Translations under genes and position numbers: made by a program | Origin: [Anoxybacillus] calidus | Lineage (GTDB): Bacteria; Bacillota; Bacilli; Bacillales; Anoxybacillaceae | DNA: 64,000 bases | Direction of reading: 5' to 3' | NCBI RefSeq assembly: GCF_013760845.1 | Contig: NZ_JACDUU010000001.1 | Span: 466,082 to 530,081 of the forward strand | Shown here: in pieces, positions 16,862 through 25,922 of the stretch | How positions within the stretch are numbered: the first letter of the stretch is position 1 | Layout of the letters: each line of letters begins with the position of its first letter | The notes under the pieces: generated by a model | Told to the model about the DNA's origin: nothing | Databases searched by the model: none | What the model saw: the letters and a program-made list of their open reading frames with translations, nothing else

Positions 16862-17608
16862 TTGAGTTATGAAGGAAAAGTCGCGATTATAACAGGAGCA
16901 GGAGGCGGAATTGGTCGAACTCTTGCGATGGCTTATGCTGAACAAGGGGCTAAAGTGGTAATCATGGATAAAGATGCAGATGGGTTGCAAAAAACTCGCG
17001 AACGTTTGCAAGATGCTGGATATGATGTGTATTCATACGTTTTTGACTTAAGCAATTCAACAGAGATTGAGAACGTGATGAAGGAAGTGGGAAAAGCGCT
17101 TGGTCGAATTGATATCTTAATTAATAATGCGGGGCTTGGAGTATTTACATCTCCTTATGATTTAACGGTGGAAGAATGGGACTATGTCATCAATACGAAT
17201 TTGCGTGGGACGTTCCTTTGTTCAAGGGAAGCAGCGAAAATCATGAGAACCCATGGGGGAGGAGCGATCGTAAATATTTCTTCCACCCGTGCTCTTATGT
17301 CGGAGCCGAATTCAGAGGCTTACGCTGCTTCGAAAGGAGGTATTCTTTCACTTACCCATGCGCTTGCGGTTTCATTAGGACCGGATCGAATCACCGTCAA
17401 TGCGATTTGTCCGGGATGGATTGAAACAGGAGACTACAGTCAACTACGGCCCGAAGATCATCTACAACATCCTTCAGGAAGGGTAGGAAAGCCAGAAGAT
17501 ATCGCAAGAGCTTGTTTATATCTTACCGATCCAAAAAATGATTTTGTCACCGGTATTCATTTAGTCGTTGATGGAGGCATGACGAGAAAGATGATTTATA
17601 CAGAATGA
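16862..17608 (+). CDS. Short-chain dehydrogenase/reductase
   Basis: A 248-residue classical SDR oxidoreductase in the cytoplasm. It shows the cofactor loop ITGAGGGIG (residues about 9-17), NNAG at about 88-91, catalytic serine in NISST and the YxxxK pair in YAASKGG (tyrosine and lysine four apart). The C-terminal GIHLVVDGGMTRKM is typical. The acidic residues in VVIMDKDAD after beta-2 suggest NAD(H) preference; that is inferred. The start is TTG 16862 with AAAGGGGGAAAG before it. A MerR relic lies upstream. The substrate is unknown. Confidence 0.88.
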   Translation: MSYEGKVAIITGAGGGIGRTLAMAYAEQGAKVVIMDKDADGLQKTRERLQDAGYDVYSYVFDLSNSTEIENVMKEVGKALGRIDILINNAGLGVFTSPYDLTVEEWDYVINTNLRGTFLCSREAAKIMRTHGGGAIVNISSTRALMSEPNSEAYAASKGGILSLTHALAVSLGPDRITVNAICPGWIETGDYSQLRPEDHLQHPSGRVGKPEDIARACLYLTDPKNDFVTGIHLVVDGGMTRKMIYTE

Positions 17609-17710
17609 AATCTTTCTATATCAAAAAGCTGATTCCACTTGTATATTTTGGGGTCAGCTTTATTTTATTTAATGGCTATGTTAATGATTATTGTCGATTT
17701 ACATTTAAAA

Positions 17711-17744
17711 TGAAAGACCTTCACAAATTGAAGGTCTTTCATAT
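17711..17744. terminator. Bidirectional hairpin between convergent genes
   Basis: AAAGACCTTCA pairs with TGAAGGTCTTT between the SDR gene and the convergent gene at 17809. The flanking A- and T-tracts are short, so activity is likely but not certain. Confidence 0.6.
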
Positions 17745-17808
17745 GCTTAATGGTTGGCCGAAAGAAGAACGATATTATAATGGGGTAAATAAACTTCACC
17801 AAAAAAGC

Positions 17809-18255
17809 CTAAATCCAATTGGTTTCCCATAAAGCATTTAGGAATATAACATAAATAGTAAAGATTGTAGACAATGTTAAAAATAGTAAAGGTATAAACT
17901 TGAACTTGTTAATTTTTCTAATGGCTATAATAAAGATTAAGATTGTAATGAAGGTAGTAACATAAAATACAAAAATTACACTGTAAAACGTAAATGGTCC
18001 TAAGAATAGACAAAGGACAGAAAATTGCACAAGAAAAGCAAAGTAAGAGAGTGAAATCCACTTTGAATTCCCCTCATTTTTTATGATTCCGATTATTGAC
18101 AATATGATGGAAGCTACGATTAAAAGTGTAAGAGACCATTCATACAAGAAAAATAAATTCTCTTTATAAACAGCAAATAAATAACCAACTATTGAAAGTG
18201 GCAATATCCCAAGTAACAAATAAAAGTTTATTTTTATATACTTCGTTTCTTCCAA
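17809..18255 (-). CDS. Hypothetical membrane protein (about five membrane segments)
   Basis: A 148-residue, very hydrophobic protein with segments near residues 8-28, 34-56, 64-86, 88-110 and 118-140 separated by short charged loops such as KNEGNSKW and RKINKFK. No known domain is recognised. The start is a TTG at 18255 with a strong AGGGGAGGG site 5-8 bases before it. It is convergent with the SDR gene. Codon use is AT-rich compared with the bioF operon, which may mean it was acquired. Function unknown. Confidence 0.6.
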   Translation of the reverse strand: MEETKYIKINFYLLLGILPLSIVGYLFAVYKENLFFLYEWSLTLLIVASIILSIIGIIKNEGNSKWISLSYFAFLVQFSVLCLFLGPFTFYSVIFVFYVTTFITILIFIIAIRKINKFKFIPLLFLTLSTIFTIYVIFLNALWETNWI

Positions 18256-18372
18256 ATGATTCCCTCCCCTTTTTTCTTTCCATATTTAACATAAAAACAT
18301 ACAGTCAAATTACCTTTCTTATTCATTATATTTTAATTCAATATCAATATGGTTATTTAACATAGCCTATTT

Positions 18373-18494
18373 AATAATGGTCTCAATTAAATTTAAGTTT
18401 GGTGAGTACGTTGGTAAAAATAAAAGTGCGAGTTTTCTAAAAACAGCTTGTGAATCATGATATGGTGAATTTTTGCACTGCCGAGAATCATGAC
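18373..18494 (-). pseudogene. IS630-type transposase remnant
   Basis: The gap 18256-18660 contains, on the minus strand, VMILGSAKIHHIMIHKLFL and, after a one-base frameshift, LLFLPTYSPNLNLIE. IS630/Tc1-type transposases carry VMVLDNARIHHA and LPPYSPDLNPIE at these places. The catalytic aspartate of the first motif is replaced by glycine, and both ends of the element are gone. The relic is clear, its boundaries are not. Confidence 0.7.
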
Positions 18495-18679
18495 AATCAT
18501 TCAAAAGAAAGCAATTCGTACCGTACTTGTGACCGATTGGCTGAAAGAATATGAAGCAAAATGGAAAACGATGTCAGAGTTGAGGGAGAAGTCGATGTGG
18601 AACGGCTAAAAGAGAGATGAAAGCGATATGTGTATGAAAAATATTGTCTGAATTTTTTTGATATGATACGATTAATTAT

Positions 18680-18712
18680 AATGTTAACCTTGTATAATTT
18701 TTGGTTAACATT
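18680..18712 (+). promoter_or_regulatory. BirA operator before bioF
   Basis: Perfect dyad AATGTTAACC, 13 bases, GGTTAACATT. This matches the Bacillus BirA box (TTGTTAACC...GGTTAACAA in the B. subtilis bio operon). Candidate -10 hexamers TATAAT lie at 18677-18682 and inside the operator at 18693-18698. Biotin-bound BirA should repress the operon. Confidence 0.9.
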
Positions 18713-18738
18713 AAAGAGAGATAAGGGGAGGAAAGAGG

Positions 18739-19920
18739 ATGCACTCGTGGGAGGAACAGATGAAAGCAGAATTGCTGCATATAGAGAAAAAAGCGCAAAG
18801 ACGTCGCTTACATTCCATCGATTTTTTGAACAACTCGTCCATTATCATGAATGGTCGGAAGCTTCTCAATCTTGCATCAAATAATTATCTTGGATTAGCT
18901 GGCGACGATCGACTCATTGAAGCAAGTATACGCGCTGCTCGTGAATACGGCGCAGGCTCGACGGCATCCCGATTGATTGTTGGCAACTATTCCCTATATG
19001 AACATGTAGAAACAGAACTAGCGAGGTGGAAAGGAACAGAAGCAGCACTTATTTTCAACAGCGGATATACAGCGAATGTCGGCATTATTTCTACTCTCGT
19101 CGGCCGCAACGACCTCGTGTTTAGTGATAAATGGAACCATGCCAGCATCATCGATGGAATCATTTTAAGCCGAGCAGAAATGAAGCGCTATCAACATAAC
19201 GATCTCGATCATTTAGAAACACTTTTAAAAAAAGCGCCGCTACATAAGCGAAAACTTATTGTCACGGATACCGTCTTCAGTATGGACGGTGACATCGCTC
19301 CATTGAAAGGGCTCGTTGAACTCAAAGAAAAGTATGGGGCGATTTTAATGGTTGATGAAGCTCACAGCAGCGGTGTTTATGGAGAAAGAGGAGAAGGGCT
19401 TATTCATGATTTACGTCTACAAGAACAAGTGGACGTACAAATGGGGACTTTCAGCAAAGCACTTGGTTCTTTCGGTGCATACGTGACTGGAAAACAGTGG
19501 CTGATCGATTATTTCGTCAATAAAATGAGGAGCTTCATTTTTACAACGGCATTGCCACCCGCTGTGTTAGGCTCGATTCTGGCTGCGATTCACATCGTTC
19601 AACAAGAAACAGCGCGTCGCAAACAGCTCCATGAGTATAGTCAATATTTTCGTAAAAAACTTAGTGATCTCGGTTTCAACATTGGCACAAGCGTGACGCA
19701 AATTGTGCCGGTGCTGATCGGTTCCAATGAGTTAACGGTGCAATTTAGTGAACGGCTGCAGGAAAGAGGCATTGCGGCTGTCGCTATTCGACCACCTACG
19801 GTTCCAGAAGGGACAGCAAGAATTCGCTTTTCCCTCATGGCGACGTTAACGAAGGATGAACTAGACTGGGCAATTAACGAAATCGCTACAATCGGTCAAG
19901 AAATGGGGATTATTTCATGA
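18739..19920 (+). CDS. bioF: 8-amino-7-oxononanoate synthase
   Basis: Condenses pimeloyl-ACP or pimeloyl-CoA with L-alanine, releasing CO2, to give 8-amino-7-oxononanoate (KAPA) in biotin synthesis. The 393 residues carry the alpha-oxoamine synthase signatures: [10 protein letters not shown] (about 47-56), [20 protein letters not shown] (D206 region) and the pyridoxal lysine K240 in [17 protein letters not shown] precedes the ATG. It is the first gene of a three-gene, overlapping operon behind a BirA operator. A glycine C-acetyltransferase would look similar, but the operator and the neighbours settle the call. Confidence 0.93.
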   Translation: MHSWEEQMKAELLHIEKKAQRRRLHSIDFLNNSSIIMNGRKLLNLASNNYLGLAGDDRLIEASIRAAREYGAGSTASRLIVGNYSLYEHVETELARWKGTEAALIFNSGYTANVGIISTLVGRNDLVFSDKWNHASIIDGIILSRAEMKRYQHNDLDHLETLLKKAPLHKRKLIVTDTVFSMDGDIAPLKGLVELKEKYGAILMVDEAHSSGVYGERGEGLIHDLRLQEQVDVQMGTFSKALGSFGAYVTGKQWLIDYFVNKMRSFIFTTALPPAVLGSILAAIHIVQQETARRKQLHEYSQYFRKKLSDLGFNIGTSVTQIVPVLIGSNELTVQFSERLQERGIAAVAIRPPTVPEGTARIRFSLMATLTKDELDWAINEIATIGQEMGIIS

Positions 19921-20642
19921 ACAAGCAAAAGCATATTGTCTTCATTCCTGGATGGGGTATGAGAGGAACGATTTGGTTGCCGCTTGCCGAACGGCTTAAA
20001 ACATCTTTTTCCGTTTTCTATGTTGAATGGGATGGGGTTGAAACAATTGCGGATTTTAAACAAAAGGCAGTTCAACTCGTTGAAGAAAATGAGCTTTCTT
20101 CTTTCATTCCAATTGGTTGGTCGCTCGGTGCGCTCATCGCTCTTGAGCTTACGACCTCTGTTCCAGAGAAAATGGACCGTCTTGTTCTCATCGGCGGAAC
20201 AAGCCGATTTACTAAGGGAGATGGCTATGACGCTGGATGGGAGCGGCGGGTAGTCGAACGAATGAAACGCCAATTAGTGCGAAATCGCGAGCAAACGCTT
20301 TCTTCATTTTTTGCTTCTCTACTTTGTGAAGAGGAACAAGGCAAAGTACTAGATTTTGAACGCCACTTTCACAACACCGAACAGCAAGGATTACTTATTG
20401 GTCTCGATTATTTAATGACAGCTGATGTTCGTTTTGCTTTGCGTGATATCACTGCGCCACTGTTACTTATTCACGGCGAAGAAGACACCATCTGTCCACC
20501 GTCCGCGTCGCGCTACATATTTGAACAAACACGTGACAATGCGATTTTAAAATTATTGCCTAAAACCGGCCATGTTCCGTTTTTAACAAAAACAGACGAA
20601 TGTGCCCGGTTGATTCAATCGTTTGTAGGGGGAAGAATATGA
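19917..20642 (+). CDS. Alpha/beta hydrolase of the biotin operon, BioH-like pimeloyl-ester esterase
   Basis: A 241-residue hydrolase with nucleophile S69 in [13 protein letters not shown] and catalytic histidine in KTGHVPFL near residue 222. The oxyanion strand reads [12 protein letters not shown]. In BioC-BioH pathways the hydrolase removes the methyl group from pimeloyl-ACP methyl ester. Lying between bioF and bioC, with four-base ATGA overlaps at both ends, this enzyme most likely does that job, although Bacillus-type hydrolases at this place are not close relatives of E. coli BioH. So the role comes from context and the fold from sequence. Confidence 0.82.
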   Translation: MNKQKHIVFIPGWGMRGTIWLPLAERLKTSFSVFYVEWDGVETIADFKQKAVQLVEENELSSFIPIGWSLGALIALELTTSVPEKMDRLVLIGGTSRFTKGDGYDAGWERRVVERMKRQLVRNREQTLSSFFASLLCEEEQGKVLDFERHFHNTEQQGLLIGLDYLMTADVRFALRDITAPLLLIHGEEDTICPPSASRYIFEQTRDNAILKLLPKTGHVPFLTKTDECARLIQSFVGGRI

Positions 20643-21454
20643 TTGATAAACAATTGTTGCAAAAAAGATTTAGTGCCAATGCAAAAACGTATGACCAATT
20701 TGCAAACGTCCAGAAAAAAATGGCAGATTTCTTATTAAAACAGCTATTGATGAAAAGAAGTGACTCATCTCCACTTCATATTCTTGAAATCGGCTGTGGG
20801 ACAGGCTACCTCACTGCTAAGCTGTCCCGTCATTTTCAAAATGCAACCATCACCGCCATCGACTTAGCACCAGGAATGATTGAGATTGCCAAACAGCGGA
20901 TCTCTGGAAAGTCGATCCATTTTCTTTGTGGTGATATCGAAGAAATGGAGCTATATGACCGGTATGATCTCATTATTTCTAATGCAACATTTCAATGGCT
21001 CAATGACTTGGAGTCGACACTTTCTCGTCTTAGCTCCATCTTAAAGAGAGACGGAATGATTCTTTTTTCTACCTTTGGCTGCGGCACATTCCATGAACTT
21101 CACACTTCCTTTCAACGAGCGATGCAAAAGTTACAGCTCGAAACAAACGCTCGTCTTGGCCAGTCCTTTTATGCATTAGAGGATTTGTTAAAGCTGTGTG
21201 AGTACTCTGTTCAACAGGTTCACCCAACCGCGGCTATTTTCGGAACAGAAGTGTTCGAAACAGAACGATTTCATTCCGTCAAAGATTTTTTCACTTCACT
21301 AAGAAAAATAGGAGCAACCAATAGCAACCAAGGTTCCTACTGCCAACGCCCCTCCGTCCTTAAAGAAATGATGAACATATACGAACAAGATTTTCAAGAA
21401 AACGGCCACATTATCGCAACCTACCATTGTTTGTTCGTGGAAATCGAATGCTAG
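20639..21454 (+). CDS. bioC: Malonyl-ACP O-methyltransferase
   Basis: Methylates the free carboxyl of malonyl-ACP with S-adenosylmethionine so that fatty acid synthesis can build the pimelate chain. The 271-residue class I methyltransferase begins with KRFSANAKTYDQFANVQKKM, the usual BioC opening. The SAM loop ILEIGCGTGYLT follows, then ITAIDLAPGMI and ISNATFQWL. The ATG at 20639 overlaps the stop of the hydrolase gene and has a GGGGGAAG site; a longer in-frame extension upstream has none. Last gene of the operon; a terminator follows at once. Confidence 0.92.
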   Translation: MIDKQLLQKRFSANAKTYDQFANVQKKMADFLLKQLLMKRSDSSPLHILEIGCGTGYLTAKLSRHFQNATITAIDLAPGMIEIAKQRISGKSIHFLCGDIEEMELYDRYDLIISNATFQWLNDLESTLSRLSSILKRDGMILFSTFGCGTFHELHTSFQRAMQKLQLETNARLGQSFYALEDLLKLCEYSVQQVHPTAAIFGTEVFETERFHSVKDFFTSLRKIGATNSNQGSYCQRPSVLKEMMNIYEQDFQENGHIIATYHCLFVEIEC

Positions 21455-21479
21455 ACTCGCTGATGTGGCGAGTTTTTTT
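21455..21479 (+). terminator. Intrinsic terminator of the bio operon
   Basis: ACTCGC and GCGAGT arms with a short loop, followed by seven T residues, directly after the bioC stop codon. Confidence 0.88.
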
Positions 21480-21838
21480 GTAGGAGAGAAGAATTAACAA
21501 AAAATCTTGTAAAATATGTAAAAGTGGTTTGCAGTTAATGAAAATATAAAAGTTTGATAATAAGGGTGAATATCACGCTACTTATTTGATGGGAATTTTT
21601 TCTTATGAATGGAGAAACAGATAAACGCAAAAATCAGATCGCACAAACGGGAAGCTTGATGTAAACCAATATGTATGTCAAATCAACGAATAGGCAGTTT
21701 TTCATTTGTTTATAAAAATACACAGTTAATCAAGAGCATTACTTCAAAGCAGGAGTAATGCTTTTTTTGTTGAAAAAGTGAAATAAACGAATTTTTAAAT
21801 GCTTTCTGTGTTGATAACTAGTATCGGGAGTGTGGTAC
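21480..21838. other. Gap with a second terminator-like hairpin
   Basis: No gene is supported. Near 21735-21770 AGCATTACT pairs with AGTAATGCT and is followed by seven T residues, a good intrinsic terminator without an obvious gene before it. This may mark a lost gene or a short RNA. Confidence 0.5.
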
Positions 21839-22567
21839 ATGAAACTTAGTTGTTTGGAATTTCAAAAGTCCAAAATAACATCGCAAGAGCGGCTAAATTA
21901 TAATAAAACGGATTTTCTGATTAGTATAAGCTATTTTCTATATCTAACAATTGTTATCTTTATTTGTGGTTGGGCATTAAGGAATATTGGTCCAATTAGA
22001 ACATTTTTCTTTAAATCACCATTTAATAACTTACTTTTTGGATTGTTTATTAGCATAATTGAATTAACCCCTTTAATTTTTATTTTAAAATTCCGAAAAC
22101 AATCATTTCGCACAATTGGTTTACGCAAAGAGATGCTTTTCTTGTCCTTTATAGTTGGTGTGATTTTTGCTATTCCAGAACTTGTTTTATCTAAGGAAAA
22201 CATCATTTCGTTTAAATCAATTGGCATAGTAAATCTTCTTATAAAGTTTTTTTATTACTTTTTTTGTATTGCATTAGTTGAGGAACTCATTTTTCGAGGA
22301 TATTTACAGTCAATCATTCAGGATGTCCTATCCTCCAAGTGGATTAGCATTGTTATTGTAGGAATGCTTTTTAGCCTTATGCACATACCATTTCAATTCT
22401 GGATTTCAGGACAAGAGTTTCTGCCGTTTATCCAAAATGAAATTTCCCTGCATTTGCCTTATACATTTATTGCTCATTTTTATTTTTTGTTGATTTACAG
22501 ACTAACGAATAATATTGTTGCTCCTACGACTACCCATGCTCTGCACGATCTTTTTGTTAATCTTTAA
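21839..22567 (+). CDS. CPBP-family intramembrane metalloprotease (Abi/CAAX-like)
   Basis: A 242-residue membrane protein with about seven helices. The family's glutamate motif is seen in VEELIFRGYLQS (near residues 150-161), the first histidine in LFSLMHIPF and the second in TTTHALHDLF near the C-terminus. Such proteins cleave membrane substrates; bacterial members are implicated in bacteriocin self-immunity or protein processing, but no peptide gene is adjacent. The start is ATG 21839, 8 bases after CGGGAG; a GTG nine bases upstream overlaps it. A palindromic repeat follows its 3' end. Confidence 0.85.
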   Translation: MKLSCLEFQKSKITSQERLNYNKTDFLISISYFLYLTIVIFICGWALRNIGPIRTFFFKSPFNNLLFGLFISIIELTPLIFILKFRKQSFRTIGLRKEMLFLSFIVGVIFAIPELVLSKENIISFKSIGIVNLLIKFFYYFFCIALVEELIFRGYLQSIIQDVLSSKWISIVIVGMLFSLMHIPFQFWISGQEFLPFIQNEISLHLPYTFIAHFYFLLIYRLTNNIVAPTTTHALHDLFVNL

Positions 22568-22586
22568 TATTTTCCAACTAACGGAA

Positions 22587-22715
22587 GGAGGCTGACTAAA
22601 AAGCTAAGTGTCAGACCCGATAACGACAATAGACCGCATATCATGCTGGGGAAGTATTTAATATATGGTAGATTGTGCATGAGGTCAGGCACTTATGGTC
22701 AGCCCCTTCTTTTTT
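22587..22715 (+). repeat. Intergenic palindromic element, copy B
   Basis: About 129 bp from GGAGGCTGAC to GGTCAGCCCC plus a T-run. Contains AAGTGTCAGACC and GAGGTCAGGCACTTATGG like the other copies, but the AT-rich centre is longer and diverged. It lies 20 bases after the CPBP gene and ends like an intrinsic terminator. Confidence 0.78.
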
Positions 22716-22768
22716 CGTGAAGGGCCAGTTTAGTGTGAAAAGGAATTTGGTGTTTAGTTGTAGAAAAA

Positions 22769-23641
22769 ATGTTTGGAATTATCTTTTCGGGAGTTGGTTT
22801 GAAATGTGTGGGATTTGTGACGAAACATCAAGCAAGGGATGATAAAAATCCTAAAAATCGCGAAGCTTTAATGAAAGCAATTGAGAACGACTTATTAAAT
22901 GATGAAAATGTATTGGCCGTATTTTATGGTGGTTCAATCGGGAGCGAAAATACGGATTTATATTCCGATATTGACCTCCGTATTGTGGTGAAAGAGGAAG
23001 TGTTTGAAGAATACAGGTCAAATAAAAAACAAAGAGCAAGGAAATGGGGCAATGTTTTATTCCATGAGGACTTCCCTTGGACAAATTATACGATTGCTCA
23101 TTATGACTCTTTTATAAAGGTAGATGTCTTTTATTATAAACTTAAAGATATTCAGCCATCCGTTTGGTTAAAAAATATTAAAATTGTCTATGATCCTGAA
23201 GGGCTAATGGCAGAAATTCATGAAAAATCGCAGGGGTTATTATATGAGCTATCACCTATCGAATTTGAAATATGGCGAACAAAATTTTTTGCATACGTTC
23301 ACGAAGCATACCGTAGAGTAATGAGAGAAGAAATGTATTATGCCCTCCAGTGCGTTGACTACTTGCGTTTATCTATGGCATCAGCATGGTACATGGAAGC
23401 CGGAATACAGCCGAATACGTTTGGTGATTGGGCTAAGATAGAAGGGAAAAGAAGCAATTTAAAAGACTGGCAATTATCTCTTCTTGAAAGTTGGAGCTGT
23501 AGCCGGGACCCTTTTGAAATAATGAATGTGATAAAAAATATGGTTCCAGAATTCAAAAGAGTCCACAAAAATTTATGCGCAAAACTCGGGATACATGAAA
23601 ACCCTGAATGGGTCGATGAAATTTTCAATATGGTTTTTTGA
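22769..23641 (+). CDS. Nucleotidyltransferase-domain protein
   Basis: A soluble protein of up to 290 residues. The polymerase-beta-like motif is FYGGSIGSENTDLYSDIDL, with the G-G-S loop and the paired aspartates of SDIDL. The helical second half resembles aminoglycoside nucleotidyltransferases and related enzymes of unknown substrate. The start is uncertain: the ATG at 22769 lacks a good ribosome site, and a GTG at 22817 would give the N-terminus TKHQARDDKNPKNREALMK, as I expect for homologues. A role in antibiotic modification is possible but not shown. A rho-independent terminator follows. Confidence 0.75.
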   Translation: MFGIIFSGVGLKCVGFVTKHQARDDKNPKNREALMKAIENDLLNDENVLAVFYGGSIGSENTDLYSDIDLRIVVKEEVFEEYRSNKKQRARKWGNVLFHEDFPWTNYTIAHYDSFIKVDVFYYKLKDIQPSVWLKNIKIVYDPEGLMAEIHEKSQGLLYELSPIEFEIWRTKFFAYVHEAYRRVMREEMYYALQCVDYLRLSMASAWYMEAGIQPNTFGDWAKIEGKRSNLKDWQLSLLESWSCSRDPFEIMNVIKNMVPEFKRVHKNLCAKLGIHENPEWVDEIFNMVF

Positions 23642-23697
23642 ACTACTCCTATTTTCACTTCGTTTCGAAGAAGAAGTTTTCTCGCTTTGTAAGATAT

Positions 23698-23727
23698 AAA
23701 GGCAGCTGCATCGCTGCCTTTTTTGTT
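23698..23727 (+). terminator. Intrinsic terminator after the nucleotidyltransferase gene
   Basis: AAAGGCAGC, TGCATC loop, GCTGCCTTT, then further T residues. Confidence 0.9.
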
Positions 23728-23908
23728 TATTTGCTGCTATACCATTTCGGAACTTTCAAAGCTTACATTCTCCTTTTCGAGCGTTTGATGATCTTAATGA
23801 CAAACAATTGGGTTTACATTATACTTAATATTGTAAAATTTTAGTATATTATTGTTATTATGTAAATCGTTTCTTGCTCGAAGCGGTGTTAAGGGGGACA
23901 CGAGGAAC

Positions 23909-24453
23909 ATGAAGCTACAAGCTGTCTTTATTGACAGGGATGGAACGATTGGCGGCTCAGAGAAAGTAGAATACCCAGGCGAATTCTCATTGTTTCCTTA
24001 CACTTACAATCCATCTTTCGATTAAAAAATGCTGGCATTAAAGGATTCTCTTTTACAAATCACCCCGGCATCTCACGTGGTGAAGCACATCAAGAAGATT
24101 TTGTGAAGGAACTTTTATCTTTTGGATTTGATGATGTATACATTTGTCCACATCAGCAAGATGCAGGCTGCGATTGCCGAAAACCTGCCCCAGGAATGCT
24201 TTTGCAGGGGGCCGAAAATAACGGCTTACATCTTGACAAATGTGCTGTCATCGGCGATCGCTGGACGGATATGATCGCAGCCGAGCAGGCAGGATGTATG
24301 AAAATACTTGTAAAAACAGGTGCCGGAGCGAAAGTGTTTAATAAGTATCAAAACAAAGAATATGATGATAAGTGGGCTGAAATTGTTCCGGACTACATTG
24401 CAGAAACATTGGAAGATGCGGTGAATTGGCTGCTTAAAGATGATAGGGAATAA
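23909..24453 (+). pseudogene. HAD-IIIA family phosphatase (GmhB/HisB-N-like), frameshifted
   Basis: The gene starts at ATG 23909 after CGAGGAA with MKLQAVFIDRDGTIGGSE, the HAD motif I (D-x-D-G-T). The frame stops near 24026, but with a one-base shift near 24010 it continues as SIFRLKNAGIK and FSFTNHPGISRGEAH. Then come the Cys-rich CPHQQDAGCDCRKPAPGM and the motif IV segment VIGDRWTDMIAAEQAG, ending at 24453. The C-x-H...C-x-C zinc loop places it with the heptose bisphosphate/histidinol phosphatase-like group. A single missing base is enough to explain the break. A true pseudogene or a sequencing error. Confidence 0.8.
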
Positions 24454-24574
24454 AACCTATAAAACTACAAGGTAACGTTTAATGGATGCTAGGTCATCTT
24501 AAGGAGGTAAACGTAATGTGATGGAAAACCCCTTATAATCACTTTTTTCAAAAACTAAATAGGGGTCGATTTTT

Positions 24575-25804
24575 ATGCGGAACCGTTCATTTCGTTACCT
24601 TGTAGTAGGACAGTCGCTTGCCAATGGCGGTGATTTGTTTTATATCGTTGGATTAATGGCATTATTATATAATCTGTCACAGTCATCGTTCTATATGGCG
24701 CTCATTCCATTTGTCGTGACAATATCGAGATTGGTGTGTGGATTGTTTGTGCCGATTTTATTGGATAAATACGAATTAAAGAAGCTATTATTTGTTTCAC
24801 AGCTATGGAAATCAGTGTTATTGCTTTTTTTAGGAGCATTAGTTGCATTTTTTATCTCAAATGACACGTTGTTACACATCTTCATTTTCGTCTCATTCAT
24901 CTCCTTTTTGGATGGTGTTGCTCATCCAGCACGAAATGCGATGATCCCGAGATTAATAGAAGAAAGTGACCTTGTTCGGGCAAACAGTATACTGTCAGTC
25001 ATTGACCAGACAATTCAGTTTGGCGGTTGGGCGGCCGGCGGGGTCTTGGCATCTTTTTTGCCGCCAAGCCATCTTATTTGGCTTACGTTTTTACTTTTTG
25101 TTGGTTCGACGTTTTGTATGTGGAAAATGAAAAATGTCTATTTAGATAACGTTGCGAAGGAAACGAATCCATCTGTCTGGAATGCTATGAAAGAAGGATG
25201 GATCTATATTTTTCATCATAAGTGGCTGCGAAGCTTTCATGCGATGGTTTTGTTGGAGTCGATGGCAGGAGCGGTTTGGATCGCTGCCATTTTGTATGTT
25301 TATGCCGCTGAAAATTTACGGGCAGGCACATCTTGGTGGGGGTATATTAACGCAAGTTTTTTTGCAGGGTTCATTGTTGGAGGAATTATTGCCTGGAAAA
25401 TCTCGTATGTGATTCAAAAGCACCTCTTTTTCTCCATCTTTCTAGGCTCTTTAGGAACATCCATCATTACATTTGTATTTGGAATGAATACGGTTGCTTT
25501 TCTAAGTTTAGTTTTTTCATTTGTGTACGGATTGTTTGAGCAGTTAAAAGTTATTGGCATGCAGGCAATATTACAAAAAAACGTTTCTGACTTCATTCTT
25601 CCAAAAGTATACGCTGCTCAGCAGGTCGTGATGACGATAAGTTTTGGTGGCATGACTTTGTTCTTTGGTTGGATTACTGAAATATACGGCCCGAAAGTGG
25701 TTTTTGCCATATCCGCTAGTTTCTTGTTATTGTCATCCCTCTTTTGCTTTACGTTTTTATCAAGTTCATACAAGATGGAGAAAGGCGTTCAAAATGTGAA
25801 ATAG
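24575..25804 (+). CDS. MFS transporter
   Basis: A 409-residue 12-helix transporter of the MFS_3/EntS-like group, known mostly for export of siderophores or drugs. It opens FRYLVVGQSLANGGDLFYIVG and has the domain PARNAMIPRLIEESDLVRANS between helices 4 and 5, which is characteristic. No substrate can be named. The ribosome site is modest (TAGGGG, nine bases away). Upstream a perfect AAGGAGG is followed by ATGTGA, a start-stop pair that may be a relic or a minimal leader. A stem-loop follows the gene. Confidence 0.82.
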   Translation: MRNRSFRYLVVGQSLANGGDLFYIVGLMALLYNLSQSSFYMALIPFVVTISRLVCGLFVPILLDKYELKKLLFVSQLWKSVLLLFLGALVAFFISNDTLLHIFIFVSFISFLDGVAHPARNAMIPRLIEESDLVRANSILSVIDQTIQFGGWAAGGVLASFLPPSHLIWLTFLLFVGSTFCMWKMKNVYLDNVAKETNPSVWNAMKEGWIYIFHHKWLRSFHAMVLLESMAGAVWIAAILYVYAAENLRAGTSWWGYINASFFAGFIVGGIIAWKISYVIQKHLFFSIFLGSLGTSIITFVFGMNTVAFLSLVFSFVYGLFEQLKVIGMQAILQKNVSDFILPKVYAAQQVVMTISFGGMTLFFGWITEIYGPKVVFAISASFLLLSSLFCFTFLSSSYKMEKGVQNVK

Positions 25805-25816
25805 TGCTGCATATAC

Positions 25817-25843
25817 GACTCTCCCGTTCAAAATGGGAGAGTC
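25817..25843. terminator. Stem-loop between MFS and MOSC genes
   Basis: GACTCTCCC and GGGAGAGTC form a nine-pair stem, without a T-run afterwards. Probably a transcript end or stabilising hairpin. Confidence 0.55.
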
Positions 25844-25922
25844 ACACAAATTAGCAAATTTAATCACTTTTGATGGAGTGTTAAACGGATAAAAAGTCTT
25901 ACCATGAAAGGAGTCGGCTCTT

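Noticed and set aside
17605-17832. 75-residue plus-strand frame after the SDR gene
   Set aside because: It starts within the SDR stop region without a ribosome site and runs through the bidirectional hairpin at 17711-17744 into the convergent gene.
24500-24574. Strong AAGGAGG followed by ATGTGA as a leader peptide gene
   Set aside because: The frame is a single codon and lies before an MFS gene; probably chance or the remains of a former start.
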